NCBI RefSeq assembly: GCF_001476815.1
Contig: NZ_LDSL01000096.1
Span: 26,069-90,068, forward strand
Length of the DNA stretch: 64,000 nt
Direction: 5' to 3'
Origin: Pseudacidovorax intermedius
GTDB taxonomy: Bacteria; Pseudomonadota; Gammaproteobacteria; Burkholderiales; Burkholderiaceae_C
Both the position numbers and the translations under genes were made by a program. Under the pieces are notes generated by a model, which had not been told where the DNA came from, did no database searches, and saw only the letters and a program-made list of their open reading frames with translations. Positions 34,297-42,579 of this stretch are shown in pieces (positions within the stretch are counted from its first letter, which is position 1; each line of letters starts with the position of its first letter).

Positions 34297-35331
34297 ATGC
34301 GATCCCTGCCCAAGAGCAAGGTGGCGGCCGTCCAGGCCTCGCCCGTGTTCCTCGACACCACGGCCACCATCGACAAGGCCTGCCGGCTGGTACGCGAAGC
34401 CGCCGCCCGTGGCGCGGCGCTCGTGGTCTTTCCCGAGGTCTTCGTCTCGGCCTATCCCTACTGGAGCTGGCTGGGCAGCCCATTGGCTGGCAGCCCCTGG
34501 TTTCAGCGCCTGTGCGAGTCGGCCGTGGAGGCGACCGGCCCCGAGATGGCACGGATCGCCGACGTGGCTCGTGAATGCGGCGTCTACGTGGCCATCGGCA
34601 TCAACGAACTGGCCGCGCGCAGCGTCGCCACGGTCTACAACACGCTGCTGTTCTACGGATCGGACGGCCGATTGCTGGGCCGCCACCGCAAGCTGGTACC
34701 CACCTGGGCCGAGAAGCTGACCTGGGCTCCTGGCGACGGCGCCGGCCTGCAGGTGCACGACACGACCATCGGCCCGGTTGGCATGCTGGCCTGCGGCGAG
34801 AACACCAACACGCTCGCTCGCTTCTCGCTGCTGGCGCAAGGCGAGCTGATCCACCTCGCGAGCTACATCTCGCTGCCCGTGGCACCGCCCGACTACGACA
34901 TGGCGGAGGCCATCAAGGTGCGTGCGATGGCGCATTCCTTCGAGGGCAAGGTCTACACCGTCGTGGCCTGCTCCACCATCGCGCCGGAGACGGCGGCACA
35001 GCTGGAGGACGCCTTTCCCGGCGCCGCAGCGCTGCTGTCACGCCGCAACAGCGCCTTCTCAGGCGTCATTGGCCCCGACGGCCGTGTGGCGGGCACACCG
35101 TTGATCGACGAGGAGGGCATCGTCTACGCCGACATCGACCTGGCGCGCTGCATCCAGCCGCGTCAGATGCACGACATCACCGGTCACTACAACCGCTTTG
35201 ACGTCTTCGATCTGCGGGTGAACCGCCGCGGCCTGCGCCCCGCCACCTTCGACGACAGTGCTCGCGGCGAGGAGGCGGCCTCGGCCATCTCCACCGCCGC
35301 CGAGGCGGCCCACACGGAGAGTGCGGCATGA
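34297..35331 (+). CDS. nitrilase-superfamily carbon-nitrogen hydrolase, branch 1 (nitrilase)
   Basis: This 344-aa enzyme has the full Glu-Lys-Cys triad: FPEVFVSAYP (Glu about 47), RHRKLVPTWAEKL (Lys about 131) and GMLACGENTNTLARF (Cys about 165). The ACGENTN form and the later RNSAFSGVIGPDG fit true nitrilases acting on aryl- or arylaliphatic nitriles. Placement within the aromatic operon suggests the natural substrate may be a nitrile or that the operon handles a cyano-substituted precursor. It overlaps the next gene by 4 bases. Confidence 0.88.
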   Translation: MRSLPKSKVAAVQASPVFLDTTATIDKACRLVREAAARGAALVVFPEVFVSAYPYWSWLGSPLAGSPWFQRLCESAVEATGPEMARIADVARECGVYVAIGINELAARSVATVYNTLLFYGSDGRLLGRHRKLVPTWAEKLTWAPGDGAGLQVHDTTIGPVGMLACGENTNTLARFSLLAQGELIHLASYISLPVAPPDYDMAEAIKVRAMAHSFEGKVYTVVACSTIAPETAAQLEDAFPGAAALLSRRNSAFSGVIGPDGRVAGTPLIDEEGIVYADIDLARCIQPRQMHDITGHYNRFDVFDLRVNRRGLRPATFDDSARGEEAASAISTAAEAAHTESAA

Positions 35332-36083
35332 ACCGCCCCGCCTATCGCATCGGGCAGATCGTGCCCTCGTCAAATACCACGATGGAGACCGAGATCCCGG
35401 CGATGCTGCTGGCACGCCAGGCGATCCGGCCGGAGCGCTTCACCTTCCACTCGAGCCGCATGCGCATGAAGAAGGTGGTCAAGGCCGAACTTGAGGCCAT
35501 GGACCGCGACAGCGACCGCTGTGCCGCCGAGTTGAGCGATGCGCGCGTGGACGTGCTCGGCTATGCCTGCCTGGTCGCCATCATGAGCATGGGCCTGGGC
35601 TACCACCGCCAGTCCGAGCAGCGCCTGCATGCGCGCACGGTAGAAAACGGCGCGCCCACTCCGGTCGTCACGAGTGCGGGCGCGCTGATGGAGGGCTTGA
35701 AGGTCTTGGGCGCTCGCCGCATCGTGCTGATCTGTCCATACCTCAAGCCGCTGACGCAACTGGTGGTCGACTACCTGCAGGCCGAAGGCTTCGAGGTGCT
35801 GGACCACATCGCGCTGGAGATTCCTGACAACCTGGAGGTCGGCCGCCATGACCCCGCTCGGCTGCTGGAGATCTACAAGCGCCTGGATGCTACCGGCGCG
35901 GATGCGCTGGTGCTCTCGGCCTGCGTGCAGATGCCCTCGCTGCCGGTGCTGGCGCAGGTAGAGGCCCAGGCGGGCATTCCGGTCGTCTCCGCAGCGGTCT
36001 GTACCACCTACATGATGCTCAAGGCACTGGGCCTGGAGACAGTGGTGCCCGAAGCCGGAGCGCTTCTGAGCGGCCGCTACTGA
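35328..36083 (+). CDS. maleate cis-trans isomerase-like protein (Asp/Glu racemase superfamily)
   Basis: This 251-aa protein matches the maleate isomerase/arylmalonate decarboxylase group. It has IGQIVPSSNTTMETEIP at 8-24, first Cys in LGYACLVAI (about 83) and second Cys in LSACVQMPSLP (about 200), the pair that performs cis-trans isomerisation in maleate isomerase (NicE type). Downstream of a gentisate-type pathway it would turn maleate into fumarate. Arylmalonate decarboxylase is less likely because both Cys are present. Confidence 0.82.
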   Translation: MNRPAYRIGQIVPSSNTTMETEIPAMLLARQAIRPERFTFHSSRMRMKKVVKAELEAMDRDSDRCAAELSDARVDVLGYACLVAIMSMGLGYHRQSEQRLHARTVENGAPTPVVTSAGALMEGLKVLGARRIVLICPYLKPLTQLVVDYLQAEGFEVLDHIALEIPDNLEVGRHDPARLLEIYKRLDATGADALVLSACVQMPSLPVLAQVEAQAGIPVVSAAVCTTYMMLKALGLETVVPEAGALLSGRY

Positions 36084-36164
36084 CGCATTTCCCTTCCCGT
36101 CGGGACCGGCCCCGGCCGGGTCAGACGGTTTCGTTGCCCTTACCTTTACCCACGGAAACTTGTC

Positions 36165-37136
36165 GTGAAAAAGCTCCTTCAGATCTTTGCCGGCGCGCTG
36201 CTCGGCTGCCTGTGCCTCGGCGCCTCCGCCGCCGACGCCTACCCATCCAAGCCGATCCGCGTGGTCATTCCCTTTCCGCCGGGCGGGGCGGTGGACACGC
36301 TGATGCGCAGCATCGGTCCCGCGCTCAGCGCGGAGCTCGGCCAGCCTCTGGTCATCGACAACCGGCCGGGTGGGGGTGCGCAGATCGGCGCCTCCGTCGT
36401 CCTGGGCGCGCCGCCTGACGGCTACACCATGTTCGTTGCAGAGATCGGTGCGTTCGCCATCAACCCCAGCCTCTACCGCAACATCAGCTACCAGCCGGTC
36501 CGCGACTTCGAGGGCGTGGACATGCTTACGCGCACGCCGATGGTCATGTACGGTAGCCCGACCGGCAAACTGCCCAGCTTCAAGGCGCTGAAGGATGCGG
36601 TGGCCGCGGGCGCCGACATCAGCTACGGCTCCTTCGGCCCAGGCACGGCGCCCCATATCCTGGGGCACCAGCTCTCGCGCGCGCTTCCCAAGGGCAAGTT
36701 CACTCACATTCCATACAAGGGTGCGCCGCCGGCCCTGCAAGCCATGATGACCAACGAGATCGATCTGCTGTTCGACGGTGTGCCGGGCGTACTCAACATG
36801 GTCCGCAGCAGCAAGGGCGTGCCTCTAGCGGTTGCGGCGGCGCAGCGAAGCGAGTACCTGCCGCAGGTGCCGACCACGGCCGAGCTTGGACTGCCGCAAT
36901 TGCAGATGGACCTGTGGATCGGTGCCGCTGTGAAGAAAGGCACACCGCCTGCCATCGTGAACCGGCTGCATGCCGCCTTCGAGAAGGTGCTGGCCGACCG
37001 CGAGATCTGGAAAAAGCAGGCCGATCTCGGCTACAGCAAGGCATCGATGACGCCGGCCCAGTTCGACGCGTTCATCAAGTCGGAGATCGAGCGTTACCGG
37101 CCGGCCATCGTGGAGTCGGGCGCGACCGTCGAATAA
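36165..37136 (+). CDS. Bug/TctC-family substrate-binding protein
   Basis: This 323-aa periplasmic protein starts at GTG 36165. The signal peptide spans about 1-22 (GALLGCLCLGASAADA) and is followed by PIRVVIPFPPGGAVD and IDNRPGGGAQIG. It is the last gene of the first plus-strand run of catabolon 2, 81 bases after the isomerase gene. No TctAB partners are nearby. Probably binds the aromatic acid or nitrile-derived acid used by the pathway; ligand not readable. Confidence 0.88.
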   Translation: MKKLLQIFAGALLGCLCLGASAADAYPSKPIRVVIPFPPGGAVDTLMRSIGPALSAELGQPLVIDNRPGGGAQIGASVVLGAPPDGYTMFVAEIGAFAINPSLYRNISYQPVRDFEGVDMLTRTPMVMYGSPTGKLPSFKALKDAVAAGADISYGSFGPGTAPHILGHQLSRALPKGKFTHIPYKGAPPALQAMMTNEIDLLFDGVPGVLNMVRSSKGVPLAVAAAQRSEYLPQVPTTAELGLPQLQMDLWIGAAVKKGTPPAIVNRLHAAFEKVLADREIWKKQADLGYSKASMTPAQFDAFIKSEIERYRPAIVESGATVE

Positions 37137-37184
37137 GAAAGCAGCGGCACCGCCGCGCCGAGACGGCACTCGACCTACGAACGC

Positions 37185-37214
37185 AGGGCGGGCTCCAGCC
37201 AAGGGGTCCGCCCT
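37185..37214. terminator. stem-loop between convergent genes
   Basis: AGGGCGG and CCGCCCT arms enclose a 16-base loop in the 136-base gap between the TctC gene (plus) and the reductase gene (minus). It could serve as a bidirectional terminator; no long T-run is present. Confidence 0.5.
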
Positions 37215-37272
37215 TCTGCATGCCAGGCATGCCTGCCGCTGCTTCCGGCTCAGGCCCGCACGCAGCGGGGAG

Positions 37273-38238
37273 TCATAGGTCGACCGTCAGGGTGTCCGAG
37301 AGCGCTCGCGAGCAACAGGGCGTGAAGCAGCGCGTGCGGTCGGCATCGTCCAGGCATTCGTCCCGGTGGTCCACCTCCCCGTCCAAGACGTCGGTGAGAC
37401 AGGTGCCGCACATGCCCTGTTCACACGAGGTAGGCAGTGCGATGCCTGCTGCCTGCACCACGGACGCCGCGCTTCGGTCGGCGGGCACGTTGAGCGAGAG
37501 GCCGCTGCGTGCCAACACCAGGCGAAACGCTCGGTTGATGCCTGGCTCGAGCGGGGCGGACGTGAAGCGCTCATGGTGCAACCGGGCCGCTGGCCAGCCG
37601 GCCTCGCGGCCAGCAGTCAGCACATGGTCGATCAGGCCTGCCGGCCCGCAGACGTAGATGTGGGTGCCCGGCTTGCTCGCCGCGATGAGGGCGGGCACGT
37701 CCAGCAGGCCTTCGTGGCTGCCGTCGTCCAGGTGCAGCTGGACCCGCTGCTTGAAGGGCGAGTGCCGCAGCGCATCCAGAAATGCGCAGTGCGCGGCACT
37801 GCGGGCCGCGTGATGCAGCGACCACGAGGCGCCGATGGCGTGCAGCCGCCAGGCCATCGCAAGCAGCGGCGTAATGCCGATGCCTCCCGCGATCAACAGC
37901 GTGTGCGGCGCCGCTTCGTCCAGCGGGAAATGGTTGGCCGGTGTCGAGACCACCAGTCGATCGCCCACGGCCACGCGAGCGTGCATGCCGTGCGAGCCGC
38001 CGCGCGACTGCGGATCGCGGTGCACCGCGATCTGATAGCGATGGGTTTCGGCCGGATCGTTGCATAGCGAGTAGCAGCGTTCCGGGCCGCCAGGCACCTG
38101 CACCCGCACGTGGGCACCGGCCTCGAAGGCGGGCAGCGTGCCGCCGTCCGGGCGGACGAACTCGAACAGGTCCGCGGTGTCGGCCACCGGCGTCCGATCG
38201 GTGACGACGAGGTCGAGGGGAGCGGCGGGCAGGGGCAT
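37273..38238 (-). CDS. phthalate dioxygenase reductase-type FMN/2Fe-2S oxidoreductase
   Basis: This 321-aa reductase has an N-terminal flavin-binding barrel (CYSLCNDPAETHRYQIAV), an NAD(H)-binding domain (LLIAGGIGITPLLAMAWRL and YVCGPAGLIDHVL) and a C-terminal plant-type ferredoxin domain with SCEQGMCGTCLTDVLDG and a distal Cys in FTPCCSRAL. This order (FMN, NAD, [2Fe-2S]) is that of PDR/VanB. It feeds electrons from NADH to the Rieske oxygenase encoded divergently. The 61-base gap between them holds operator B. Confidence 0.92.
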   Translation of the reverse strand: MPLPAAPLDLVVTDRTPVADTADLFEFVRPDGGTLPAFEAGAHVRVQVPGGPERCYSLCNDPAETHRYQIAVHRDPQSRGGSHGMHARVAVGDRLVVSTPANHFPLDEAAPHTLLIAGGIGITPLLAMAWRLHAIGASWSLHHAARSAAHCAFLDALRHSPFKQRVQLHLDDGSHEGLLDVPALIAASKPGTHIYVCGPAGLIDHVLTAGREAGWPAARLHHERFTSAPLEPGINRAFRLVLARSGLSLNVPADRSAASVVQAAGIALPTSCEQGMCGTCLTDVLDGEVDHRDECLDDADRTRCFTPCCSRALSDTLTVDL

Positions 38239-38259
38239 AAAGAGCTCTTTAAATAAAAA

Positions 38260-38272
38260 GAATACAGTATAC
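38260..38272 (+). promoter_or_regulatory. predicted FCD-GntR operator B (Rieske/reductase divergent promoter)
   Basis: GAATACAGTATAC lies in the 61-base AT-rich gap between the reductase (start 38238) and Rieske alpha (start 38300) genes. It is identical to operator C at 12 of 13 positions. Its place would let one regulator control both directions. Confidence 0.7.
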
Positions 38273-38299
38273 TTTTAAGATCAAATTAGCGGAGCCGCC

Positions 38300-39625
38300 A
38301 TGACCGTTCCCCCGTCCCCCGATCCCGCCTGCCTGGTGCGGCCGGACTGCGTCCACCGTGACGCCTACGTCAGTCGCGAGGTGTTTGAGCTCGAGTCACG
38401 TCGCTTCTTTGGCGCCACATGGAATTTCGTCGCGCACGAGAGCCAGTTGCCGCAGCCCGGCTCCTACGTCACGCTCGATTTGGCGGGCCGGCCCCTGTTG
38501 GTGCTGCGCGAGGGTGACGGCCGCATCGGCGTTTTCTACAACCGCTGCGCCCACAAGGGCACCAAGCTTTATACGGACGAGGCTGGCCATGCCGGGCGTG
38601 TGCTGCGCTGTCCATACCACGCTTGGACCTATAGGCTGGATGGCAGCCCTCTTGGCGTGCCCTTGCGGAAAGACTACGACCTCCAAGCCCTGTCGCGTTG
38701 CGAGGCAGGCCAGGGCCTGACGCGTGTGGGCGCAGTGGCTGAGCATCGCGGCTTCGTCTTCGTGCGGCTCGATGCTCAGGGCATCGGCTTTAACGACTAC
38801 TTTGGCGAAGCGCTGCAGTGGATCGACAACATGGTGGACCGCTCGCCCACGGGTCGGTTGAAGGTGGCCGGCGGCATCGTGCGCAACGTGATGCGCTGCA
38901 ACTGGAAGATGTATCTGGAGAACGTCAACGACACCGTGCATCCGGTCTCCACGCACGAATCTGCGGGCAAGTCGGCCAAGGCGCAGTGGGAGGAGGGCGG
39001 CACCACGGCGACCGGCGCCATCCTGCCGATGGCAGTGGAGCAACTGCTGCCCTTCGCTTCGGGCTACGAATTTTTTGACGGCATGGACGCCGTGGTCTAT
39101 CCCCATGGTCACAGCGCACTGGGCGTGAGCTTCAGCACCCACTCCAACTACGCGCAGCCACCGGGCTACGAAGAAGCGCTGGTCGCGGCGCACGGGGAGG
39201 CGCGCACGCGAGAGATCCTTGACCGTGCGCCGCAGAACACCGTGCTTTATCCAAGCATCGCCATCAAGGGCGCGCCACTGGTGATGCGGGTAATCCGTCC
39301 CCTGGCGGCGGATCGCACGCTGGTCGAGGCATGGAGTTTCCACCCGGAGGGCGCGCCCGACCTGCTGCTGGAGCGCGCGGTCAGCTACAACCGGCTGGTC
39401 TTCTCGCCCATGTCCATCCTGGCGCACGACGACGTGCATCTGTTCGAGAGCGTGCAGCAAGGACTGCAGTCCGATGGCAATCCCTGGGTCAGCATGCACC
39501 GAGGTTTCGATCCGGCGGAACTTACGTCCACCACTGCCCGGCGCTGCAAGGGCACCAGCGAGTTGCTGATGCGCAACCAGTTCCGTGCATGGCGCACCTT
39601 CATGATCACCACGGAGGCCGCATGA
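38300..39625 (+). CDS. aromatic-ring-hydroxylating Rieske oxygenase, alpha subunit
   Basis: This 441-aa subunit has the Rieske centre C83-x-H85 (NRCAHKG) and C104-x2-H107 (CPYHAW), and the mononuclear iron site NVNDTVHPVSTHES with His214 and His219 and a later Asp in HDDVHLFESVQQG. It hydroxylates an aromatic ring with O2 and NADH through the reductase at 37273. The cluster ends in gentisate-type cleavage, so monohydroxylation to a gentisate-like product, or dihydroxylation followed by the SDR, are both possible. Its gene overlaps the beta-subunit gene by 4 bases. Confidence 0.93.
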   Translation: MTVPPSPDPACLVRPDCVHRDAYVSREVFELESRRFFGATWNFVAHESQLPQPGSYVTLDLAGRPLLVLREGDGRIGVFYNRCAHKGTKLYTDEAGHAGRVLRCPYHAWTYRLDGSPLGVPLRKDYDLQALSRCEAGQGLTRVGAVAEHRGFVFVRLDAQGIGFNDYFGEALQWIDNMVDRSPTGRLKVAGGIVRNVMRCNWKMYLENVNDTVHPVSTHESAGKSAKAQWEEGGTTATGAILPMAVEQLLPFASGYEFFDGMDAVVYPHGHSALGVSFSTHSNYAQPPGYEEALVAAHGEARTREILDRAPQNTVLYPSIAIKGAPLVMRVIRPLAADRTLVEAWSFHPEGAPDLLLERAVSYNRLVFSPMSILAHDDVHLFESVQQGLQSDGNPWVSMHRGFDPAELTSTTARRCKGTSELLMRNQFRAWRTFMITTEAA

Positions 39626-40131
39626 CCACGTGCGTTTCGAACCTCGCCGCCCCTGCGTCCGTGGACGTGGATGCCCTGGTCCGCTTCGTCCTCGACGAGG
39701 CCCGACTGCTCAATGCGGGCGACTTCGACGCCTGGCTCGCGCTCTTCCACGCGCAATGCCGCTACTGGGTCCCTCTGGCGGGCGACCGCCAGGAGGATTC
39801 GCCTCTGCACGCGAGCCTGGCCGACGAGGATCGCTACCTGCTCGCCACGCGCATTCGCCGGCTCAAGAGCCCAGCCGCCCATTCGCTGGATCCGGGCGTT
39901 CGCAGCCTACACGTTATCCAGCAGCCCGAAGTGGAGGCAGCCGATGGGGACGACCACCTGCTGCGCACGCCCTTCCTTTACACCGAGACCGCCGGGGCGC
40001 GGCAACTGACGCTGGCTGGCACGTGGCGGCATCGGCTGCGTCCCACCTCGGATGGCCTGCGCATCGTGTGCAAGCGCGTGGACTTGCTGCAGGCGGGCGC
40101 CGCGCACGAGATCATCCAGCTCTTTCCATGA
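39622..40131 (+). CDS. aromatic-ring-hydroxylating oxygenase, beta subunit
   Basis: This 169-aa SnoaL-like structural subunit contains FVLDEARLLNAGDFDAWLAL and CRYWVPLAG at about 17-57 and RLKSPAAHSLDPGVRS, typical of ring-hydroxylating oxygenase beta subunits. It starts at ATGA within the alpha gene. It stabilises the alpha3beta3 enzyme and has no cofactor. Confidence 0.9.
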   Translation: MTTCVSNLAAPASVDVDALVRFVLDEARLLNAGDFDAWLALFHAQCRYWVPLAGDRQEDSPLHASLADEDRYLLATRIRRLKSPAAHSLDPGVRSLHVIQQPEVEAADGDDHLLRTPFLYTETAGARQLTLAGTWRHRLRPTSDGLRIVCKRVDLLQAGAAHEIIQLFP

Positions 40132-40646
40132 TGGCCGGCGCTGCTCTGAAGCTGCACGACCGGCTCGTCTTTGACCTGGCTGCGGGCCAGGTCGTGGACG
40201 GCCCTCGGCGCTATGTGCTGATGCGTACCGACGTGCTAATGGGTGCCTTCGACGGGCTGGAGGAGTCTGCCCGCACCGAGGCCTTGCGCGCGCTGGGCCG
40301 TTCCGTCTACCGCCGGGGAGCGGACAGCGTGCGCGCCTACTTGCGGGAGCTGGGTGCCGAGGCGCTGCTATGTGCCATGGAGGATGGCTCAGCCTCATTA
40401 GGATGGGGCCGATGGTGCCTTGAAGCGGAGCCTGGACTGCTGCGCTTGCGGGTGGCTAATAGCCCGTTCGCGCACGCCACGCGACGCCACGATGCGCCGG
40501 CTTGTCACGCCATCACCGGCATGCTGGCGGCCGTGGCCGGCACACTGTGGTCTATGCCGGTGCGGGCCGAAGAAACGCAATGCGCGTGCATGGTGCGCAC
40601 GGCACCCTTCACCTGCCTGTTCGAAGCACGGGCGGAGGTGGCGTGA
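40128..40646 (+). CDS. stand-alone V4R-domain protein
   Basis: This 172-aa protein overlaps the beta-subunit stop (ATGATG). Its C-terminal half has the V4R (4-vinyl reductase-like) pattern: APACHAITGMLAAVAGTLW, VRAEETQCACMVRTAPFTC, FEARAE. V4R domains bind small hydrophobic or aromatic ligands, for example in the sensor part of XylR/DmpR-type activators. Here no DNA-binding or AAA domain is attached, so it may be an accessory ligand-binding or oxygenase-maturation factor. Function unproven. Confidence 0.7.
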   Translation: MMAGAALKLHDRLVFDLAAGQVVDGPRRYVLMRTDVLMGAFDGLEESARTEALRALGRSVYRRGADSVRAYLRELGAEALLCAMEDGSASLGWGRWCLEAEPGLLRLRVANSPFAHATRRHDAPACHAITGMLAAVAGTLWSMPVRAEETQCACMVRTAPFTCLFEARAEVA

Positions 40647-40696
40647 ACGCTTGCGGCCGTCGCCGGCAGCCGCGTCTTGCCCTGTGCCTGGATCCG

Positions 40697-41452
40697 TCAG
40701 GCTGCCTTGCGTCGCCGACCCACCTTGGCCCGGGGCTCAGCGTGCGCATCGGCCGGCTGGCCGTGCACCAGCGCTTCCTGCATGGCGTAGTAAGAGGCTG
40801 CGGCCTCGCGCAGGTTCTGTGCCACGCATTCGCCGACCGCGTCCACGTCGCGCCGAACGAACGCATCGAGGATGAGCTTGGTATGCGCCAGCGACTTGGC
40901 GCGGAAGGCCTCGTCCTTGAGCGTGGCCAGCCGGACCGCCTGCGCGTGATCACGCAGGCGGTTGATGATCTGCACCAGATGCTCGTTGGGCACCATTGCC
41001 ACCCACGCTGAGCGAAACGCCCAATTGGCCTGCATGTACTCCAGCATGTCGGACTTGCGGTGCGCCCGTTCCGCGGCCTGCACGGCTGCCGTCATCCGGC
41101 CGAGCCCCTCCAGACTCGAATGGCGGCAGGCGCTGGTGGCTGCGGGCGGTTCGAGCAGGAGCCGTACCTCGAACATGTTGGCAATGTCCTCGGGTGCAAA
41201 GCGTTTGAGTATGAACCCGCGAGAAGTGCCATCGAGGTAGCCCTCGCTCTTGAGCTGCAGCAGCGCCTCGCGCACCGGCATACGGGACACCTCTAGTTCC
41301 GCCGCAATCTCGTGGTCCACCAGCCGATGTTCCGCGCCGATGTCCCCGGCGTGCATCCGCTCGCGAAGCAGGGCATATACCTGGTCGCGAATATTCTGTT
41401 TGCTGATGTCGGCATTCTTGCCAGCTGGGGCCTTGGCCAAAGAGACGAGCAT
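40697..41452 (-). CDS. GntR-family regulator, FCD (FadR C-terminal) type
   Basis: This 251-aa regulator has an N-terminal winged helix (about 20-85; LEVSRMPVREALLQLKSEG as recognition region) and an all-helical FCD ligand domain (about 95-225) with His residues in AHTKLILDAFVRRDVDAV. A basic tail GRRRKAA ends it. FCD regulators sense carboxylates and bind short dyads near their own genes. It is encoded between the Rieske operon and the SDR gene. Three GMATACRGTATAY sites at catabolon 2 promoters, one upstream of this gene, are the probable operators. Confidence 0.9.
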   Translation of the reverse strand: MLVSLAKAPAGKNADISKQNIRDQVYALLRERMHAGDIGAEHRLVDHEIAAELEVSRMPVREALLQLKSEGYLDGTSRGFILKRFAPEDIANMFEVRLLLEPPAATSACRHSSLEGLGRMTAAVQAAERAHRKSDMLEYMQANWAFRSAWVAMVPNEHLVQIINRLRDHAQAVRLATLKDEAFRAKSLAHTKLILDAFVRRDVDAVGECVAQNLREAAASYYAMQEALVHGQPADAHAEPRAKVGRRRKAA

Positions 41453-41510
41453 GGCTTCTCGGTAGGTGTAGGAGACGCTGATTGTGCCAGCAAGGACCGC
41501 CTTGAAAACA

Positions 41511-41523
41511 GAATACGGTATAC
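41511..41523 (+). promoter_or_regulatory. predicted FCD-GntR operator C (regulator/SDR divergent region)
   Basis: GAATACGGTATAC lies 59 bases upstream of the regulator start (41452, minus) and 119 bases upstream of the SDR start (41642, plus). It differs from operator B by one base. Suits autoregulation and control of the SDR gene. Confidence 0.7.
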
Positions 41524-41641
41524 TGATGTAATCAGAACTTCAAGGATCACGCATGTCTTGCACTGCCCGCCGTCTGACCGAGGGCGCACCGAGCCACCGA
41601 TCACTTCCCGGTGCCGGTGCCGCTGTCGGGCGGAGCACCGA

Positions 41642-42355
41642 ATGACTGACATGCTCAGAGGCTGGCGAATCCTTTTGGTCGGTGGCTCGGGCGGCATCGG
41701 CGCGGCCGTGGCCCAGGCCCTGCTCGCCGAAGGCGTTGACGAACTGATCACGGCGCCTTCTGTGCCTCAGGCGCGCGCCGATCGCCTTCGGACCGAGCAC
41801 GTCGACCTGTCGAATCTGGCTAGCGTAGAGGCGCTGGCGCAGCGGCTCGCCGACGTGCCCTTGAATGCGGTCATTAACTGTGCGGGAGTTAATGGCAATC
41901 GTCGACTGTTCGAGGGCGACTGGGTGGCTCGCGTTCGACGTGAGATGGAGGTCAACTACTTCGGCATGCTCAACTTGGCCGCGGCGTTTGGCCCTGCATT
42001 GGCGGCCCGGCCCGGCGGCCGCTTCATGACCTTGCTCAGCTTCCTGAGCCACGTGAATCTGCCCGCGATGGCCAGCTACTGCGCCAGCAAGGCCGCCGCC
42101 CACTCGGTTTTGCAGGCTCTGCGTGCCGAATGGGCCGCTGCTGGCGTTACCGTGTGCGGCGTCTATCCCACTGCCGTCGACACGTCGATGAGCAAGGGCC
42201 TTACGGGTGCGAAGCAGTCGCCGCAGGAGTTGGCGCGGGAAATGGTGCAGGCGTTGGTCGACGGGAAGGAAACACTCTATCCCGGTGAGGCCGCGGGGGC
42301 AATTCGCGGGTATCTAGCGGACCCACTGCACATGCAGTTGAGGATGCTTGGATGA
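41642..42355 (+). CDS. short-chain dehydrogenase/reductase
   Basis: This 237-aa SDR has the cofactor motif LVGGSGGIGAAVA (about 12-24), NCAGVNGN, and the catalytic triad Ser in LLSFLSH with YCASKAA (Tyr and Lys, about 148-152). It begins at ATG 41642. As part of the FCD regulon it may oxidise a hydroxylated intermediate such as a cis-dihydrodiol or a side-chain alcohol. Its last codons abut an IS3 scrap, so the native C-terminus may have been altered. Confidence 0.88.
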   Translation: MTDMLRGWRILLVGGSGGIGAAVAQALLAEGVDELITAPSVPQARADRLRTEHVDLSNLASVEALAQRLADVPLNAVINCAGVNGNRRLFEGDWVARVRREMEVNYFGMLNLAAAFGPALAARPGGRFMTLLSFLSHVNLPAMASYCASKAAAHSVLQALRAEWAAAGVTVCGVYPTAVDTSMSKGLTGAKQSPQELAREMVQALVDGKETLYPGEAAGAIRGYLADPLHMQLRMLG

Positions 42356-42478
42356 TGCCGCAGATTCAGCGCGTCTGGCAGGCCAACATGCAGGTCTACG
42401 GTGCTGACAAAGTGTGGCGGCAACTGGCGCGATCTTCGGGTGACTGGTTTGCACCGGAAGCTTGTCGAATTGGACGGT
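42355..42478 (+). pseudogene. IS3-family transposase (OrfB) remnant
   Basis: From 42355 one frame reads MPQIQRVWQANMQVYGADKV and continues WRQL, a standard IS3 OrfB core segment, then diverges and stops at about 42478. Only about 25 codons are recognisable. It begins at the very stop of the SDR gene. Confidence 0.75.
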
Positions 42479-42579
42479 AGGGTCTGCTGACCGCTCTCAG
42501 TCGAGGCTGTGTAGAACCCCCTGAAAGATCGACGGTGTTGTGCGTACAGTGAAGGCGGACGTGGCAAGCGGAGCTGGAT

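Noticed and set aside
38300..40131. Naming the Rieske enzyme salicylate 5-hydroxylase or anthranilate/phthalate oxygenase
   Set aside because: The gentisate-like downstream step makes salicylate-type hydroxylation possible, but the reductase is of the PDR type with a C-terminal ferredoxin and substrate cannot be told from motifs.
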